Assembly (NCBI GenBank): GCA_040265175.1
Contig: JBDQGY010000179.1
Span: forward strand, 1-9,249
DNA: 9,249 bases
Origin: JAAZXR01 sp040265175
GTDB lineage: Bacteria > Myxococcota_A > Polyangia > Nannocystales > Nannocystaceae
Direction: 5' to 3'
The notes under the pieces were generated by a model that was given only the letters and a program-made list of their open reading frames with translations, was not told the origin of the DNA and did no database searches. Both the position numbers and the translations under genes were made by a program. Of this stretch, positions 6,844 through 9,249 are shown piece after piece (position 1 is the first letter of the stretch; every line of letters starts with the position of its first letter).

Positions 6844-6895
6844 GTCCGCAGCCGAGCAATACGGACCAACGCTCCGTCCTCGGCGCCACGAAAGG
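6844..6895 (+). promoter_or_regulatory. Structured dnaK leader with alternative hairpins and ribosome binding site
   Basis: GCCGAG (6851-6856) pairs with CTCGGC (6879-6884), and inside it ACGGA (6861-6865) pairs with TCCGT (6873-6877), a two-part stem with a small internal loop. The ribosome site AAAGG (6891-6895) starts six bases after the stem and lies 11 bases before ATG 6907. GTCCG (6844-6848) can instead pair with CGGAC (6862-6866), which excludes the inner stem. This could be a temperature- or start-site-dependent leader, but that is inference. Confidence 0.4.
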
Positions 6896-6906
6896 TAACC
6901 AAAGCA

Positions 6907-8835
6907 ATGGGCAAGATCATCGGAATCGACTTGGGCACGACGAACTCTGTCGTCGCCGTTATGGAGGGCAACGAGCCCAAGGTCATCACCAACGAAGAGG
7001 GCGGACGCACGACGCCGTCGGTCGTCGCGTTTCAAGAGAGCGGTGACGTCCTCGTCGGGCAGCTCGCGCGGCGTCAAGCCATCACGAACCCCGAGAACAC
7101 CATCTTCTCGTCCAAGCGACTCGTCGGCCGACGTTTCGCAGAGGTCGAGGGTGAGGTCGGTCGTCTCCCGTACAAGGTCGTCAAGGCCGACAACGGTGAC
7201 GCGCACGTGGAGGCTCGCGGCAAGGTTTACCCCCCGCCCGAGATCAGCGCGCGCGTGCTGATGAAGTTGAAGAAGGCGGCAGAGGACTACCTCGGAGAGT
7301 CCGTGACAGAGGCTGTCATCACGGTCCCGGCTTACTTCAATGATTCTCAGCGTCAGGCCACGAAGGATGCGGGTCGCATCGCTGGGCTAGACGTCAAGCG
7401 CATCGTGAACGAGCCGACGGCGGCGGCGCTGGCCTACGGTCGGTCCCGCGGCGGCGAAGAGGAGAAACTCATCGCGGTCTACGACCTTGGCGGCGGCACC
7501 TTCGACATCTCGATCCTCGAGGTGGCGGAGAACGTCGTGGAGGTCATCGCGACCAACGGCGACACGCACCTCGGCGGTGATGACTTTGATGAGATCATCA
7601 TTCAATGGCTCATCTCTGAGTTCAAGAAGGAGTCGGGGATTGACGTCAGCAAGGACAACATGGTCATGCAGCGCCTCAAAGACGCTGGCGAGAAGGCAAA
7701 GATTGAGCTTTCCAACCAGTCCGAGGTGGACATCAACCTCCCATTCCTTACGGCGGACGCGAGCGGCCCCAAGCACCTCCAAATCAAGCTCAGCAGGGCG
7801 AAGTTTGAGTCGATGATCGGCGCGCTAGTCAAGCGCTCCATCGAGCCGTGCAAGAAGGCCCTCAGCGACGCAAAAAAGTCTGTCGGTGATATCGACGAGG
7901 TCCTGCTCGTCGGTGGCTCCACCCGGATTCCTTGTGTACAGCAGGCGGTCCAGGACTTCTTCGGCAAGGAGCCGAGCAAGGGCGTGAATCCTGATGAGGT
8001 GGTGGGCCTCGGCGCGGCGGTGCAAGCCGGCGTGCTCGCGGGTGATGTCTCCGACATCGTGCTCGTGGACGTCACCCCGCTGAGCCTTGGAATCGAGACG
8101 CTCGGTGGTGTCATGACGGCGCTCATCCCTCGCAACACCACCATCCCGACGCGCAAGTCGGAGGTGTTCACCACGGCGGCCGACAACCAGTCCTCGGTGG
8201 AGGTCCACGTCGTTCAAGGTGAGCGCTCGATGGCGGGCGACAACCGCACGCTCGGTAAGTTTAGCCTCCAAGGGATCCCTGCGGCTCCCCGCGGCGTCCC
8301 CCAAATCGAGGTGACCTTCGACATCGACGCGAACGGCATCGTCAACGTCTCTGCCAAGGATCAGGCGACCCAGAAAGAGCAGAAGATCACGATCACCGCA
8401 TCTTCCGGGCTCAACGAAGACGACATCCAACGCATGGTGGATGACGCGGCCCAGTTCGAGGAGGAGGACAAAAAGCGCAAGGAGGCCGTGGAGGCGAAGA
8501 ACACGCTCGAGTCCATGGCCCTGCAGACGGAGAAAATGTTGTCCGAAAACGGCGACAAAATCGCTGACGCGGACAAGGCAGAGGTCGAGGCCGCTGTGGA
8601 AGAGGCCAAGGAAGCCGTGGAGTCCGGCGATGGCGACAAGATCGCGGCAGCCAAAGAGAAGCTCGAAGCAGCGAGCCACAAGCTGGCAAGCGCCATGTAC
8701 GGACAAAATGGCGCGGAGGGAGAAGCCCCTGGTGGCGCGGACCCCTCGGCCGGGGCGGGCGAAGCGCCTGGTGCTGAAGACGCGGGGGCCAGCGAGGGCG
8801 ACGTGATCGACGCGGAATTCGAAGAGAAGACCTAG
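6907..8835 (+). CDS. dnaK: Molecular chaperone DnaK (Hsp70)
   Basis: DnaK is the cytoplasmic Hsp70 that binds exposed hydrophobic peptides in an ATP cycle driven by DnaJ and GrpE. The 642-residue protein is full length. The nucleotide-binding domain starts GKIIGIDLGTTNS (2-14) and has Lys70 in SSKRLVGRR, the NEPTAAALAYG motif (168-178) and the DLGGGTFD phosphate loop (193-200) with Thr198, equivalent to E. coli Thr199. The linker/substrate domain boundary is the VLVDVTPLSLGIETLGG block (about 380-396). A helical lid follows, then a Gly/Ala/Glu-rich disordered tail from about 605 ending DVIDAEFEEKT, the usual bacterial DnaK C-terminus. ATG 6907 is preceded by AAAGGT. dnaJ and grpE are not adjacent: the next gene is a lipoprotein after a terminator, so dnaK appears monocistronic. 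No HrcA/CIRCE operator was found. Other dnaK paralogues may exist in such genomes. Confidence 0.98.
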   Translation: MGKIIGIDLGTTNSVVAVMEGNEPKVITNEEGGRTTPSVVAFQESGDVLVGQLARRQAITNPENTIFSSKRLVGRRFAEVEGEVGRLPYKVVKADNGDAHVEARGKVYPPPEISARVLMKLKKAAEDYLGESVTEAVITVPAYFNDSQRQATKDAGRIAGLDVKRIVNEPTAAALAYGRSRGGEEEKLIAVYDLGGGTFDISILEVAENVVEVIATNGDTHLGGDDFDEIIIQWLISEFKKESGIDVSKDNMVMQRLKDAGEKAKIELSNQSEVDINLPFLTADASGPKHLQIKLSRAKFESMIGALVKRSIEPCKKALSDAKKSVGDIDEVLLVGGSTRIPCVQQAVQDFFGKEPSKGVNPDEVVGLGAAVQAGVLAGDVSDIVLVDVTPLSLGIETLGGVMTALIPRNTTIPTRKSEVFTTAADNQSSVEVHVVQGERSMAGDNRTLGKFSLQGIPAAPRGVPQIEVTFDIDANGIVNVSAKDQATQKEQKITITASSGLNEDDIQRMVDDAAQFEEEDKKRKEAVEAKNTLESMALQTEKMLSENGDKIADADKAEVEAAVEEAKEAVESGDGDKIAAAKEKLEAASHKLASAMYGQNGAEGEAPGGADPSAGAGEAPGAEDAGASEGDVIDAEFEEKT

Positions 8836-8853
8836 ACGACCAAATCGTCATCG

Positions 8854-8889
8854 AAACGGGGGCTTCCACCATGGGGGGCCCTCGTTTTT
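8854..8889 (+). terminator. Intrinsic terminator of dnaK
   Basis: AAACGGGGGC (8854-8863) pairs with GCCCTCGTTT (8878-8887) as ten pairs with one G-T wobble, around a 14-base loop, and the 3' arm runs into five Ts (8885-8889). A small extra hairpin, GACGA (8835-8839) with TCGTC (8845-8849), overlaps the stop codon. This is the clearest intrinsic terminator in the window. Confidence 0.8.
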
Positions 8890-8964
8890 CTTGTGCGCTG
8901 CGGGAACGTGAAAAACAGCGCTTGTTTCTTTGGAGTCCCGCACAAGTTAGGTGAGACTCCACAG

Positions 8965-9249
8965 GTGCGACGTGGACCCAAGCTCATCGCCGCGGCGATG
9001 ATGACGATGACCGTGATGTTGTCTTCGTGCGCAGCCCCTGGGCTGTGGACCGACTTCACGAGCGTCTCGCACGGGATGACAACCGAGGGGCGATTGCGGC
9101 ACCCGAAGATGTTGCCGCTGCGGGGTCGCGGGTACGAGGTCCCCGACGAGTGGCGCTCCCGTCGGCGAAATTTTGGGACTGACGAGCTTGTCGCGGCGAT
9201 CCAGCGGGCTGCCGCGACCGTGCAGGCGGGGGATGAGAGGGTGCGGCTC
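8965..9249 (+). CDS. Lipoprotein, probable penicillin-insensitive murein endopeptidase-like (N-terminal part)
   Basis: The frame from GTG 8965 stays open to the right edge (95 codons seen). It begins with a lipoprotein signal peptide: a basic start (MRRGPK), a hydrophobic stretch, and the lipobox L19-S20-S21-C22, so the mature protein would be lipid-anchored at Cys22 after signal peptidase II cleavage. The mature part has PLRGRGYEVPDEW (about 52-64) and NFGTDELVAAIQRAA (about 69-83). This combination resembles the start of murein endopeptidase-like (MepA/M15-M74-type) proteins of deltaproteobacteria. The metal-binding residues would lie beyond the window, so the activity is not demonstrated. 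The start was chosen for its signal peptide and for GGTGAG (8950-8955) about nine bases upstream; an in-frame GTG at 8908 would put 19 unlikely residues before it. The gene follows the dnaK terminator and should have its own promoter, which I could not identify. Confidence 0.6.
   Translation, partial: MRRGPKLIAAAMMTMTVMLSSCAAPGLWTDFTSVSHGMTTEGRLRHPKMLPLRGRGYEVPDEWRSRRRNFGTDELVAAIQRAAATVQAGDERVRL

Noticed and set aside
6811..6845. Sigma-32 heat-shock promoter for dnaK
   Set aside because: The CCCCCC run in the spacer invites this, but CTTGAAA is absent and a standard TTGACA/TATGTT pair explains the region better.
6714..7046. Plus-strand 110-codon frame running through the dnaK promoter into dnaK
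   Set aside because: It crosses the promoter and leader and overlaps dnaK in another frame, with no protein-like features.
8900..8920. ACGTGAAAAACA near 8906 as a half parS site
   Set aside because: Only the right half resembles the consensus; the left half has no match.

Overview
This is GC-rich bacterial chromosome holding ordinary core genes. No mobile element, CRISPR array, rRNA or tRNA was seen. The gene types (FmdB-type zinc ribbon, folD, chromosomal parA-parB, lon, dnaK, and secreted proteins with Arg/Ala-rich helical or peptidoglycan-hydrolase-like sequence) and the frequent GTG/TTG starts suggest a Myxococcota/deltaproteobacterial-type organism. That placement is inferred from protein style and is not proven by any marker gene here.

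Layout. Positions 1-234 hold the N-terminal part of a secreted protein on the minus strand, running off the left edge. Divergent from it, on the plus strand, are an FmdB-family zinc-ribbon protein (402-707) and folD (767-1630). folD converges on the parA-parB operon, which lies on the minus strand (parA 2578-3378, parB 1640-2581) with a TTGA stop/start overlap. Upstream of parA is an AT-rich region (about 3427-3480) with three small dyads, then a 27-bp element that recurs before dnaK, then a 59-codon gene (3678-3857). A 373-nt non-coding stretch rich in hairpins precedes lon (4231-6615). A 291-nt intergenic region with dyads, a promoter and a structured leader precedes dnaK (6907-8835). dnaK ends at a clear intrinsic terminator, and a lipoprotein gene resembling murein endopeptidases (8965 onward) runs off the right edge.

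How the genes fit together. lon (ATP-dependent protease) and dnaK (Hsp70) are the protein quality-control pair. They share a promoter-like signature (CCTGTTGACA, 16-nt spacer, TAYGKT), suggesting common transcription, although grpE and dnaJ are not in the window. parA/parB form the chromosome segregation module; no convincing parS site is visible. folD supplies one-carbon folate cofactors.

The most unusual material is in the intergenic DNA: a 27-bp repeat with palindromic core shared by the parA-lon and lon-dnaK gaps; a pair of hairpins with conserved loops and covarying stem bases before lon; a possible terminator/antiterminator arrangement ending in seven Ts; a leader hairpin with a mutually exclusive alternative pairing before the dnaK ribosome binding site; and a tiny upstream ORF with a strong ribosome binding site just before parA. 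No clearly new protein system was found.
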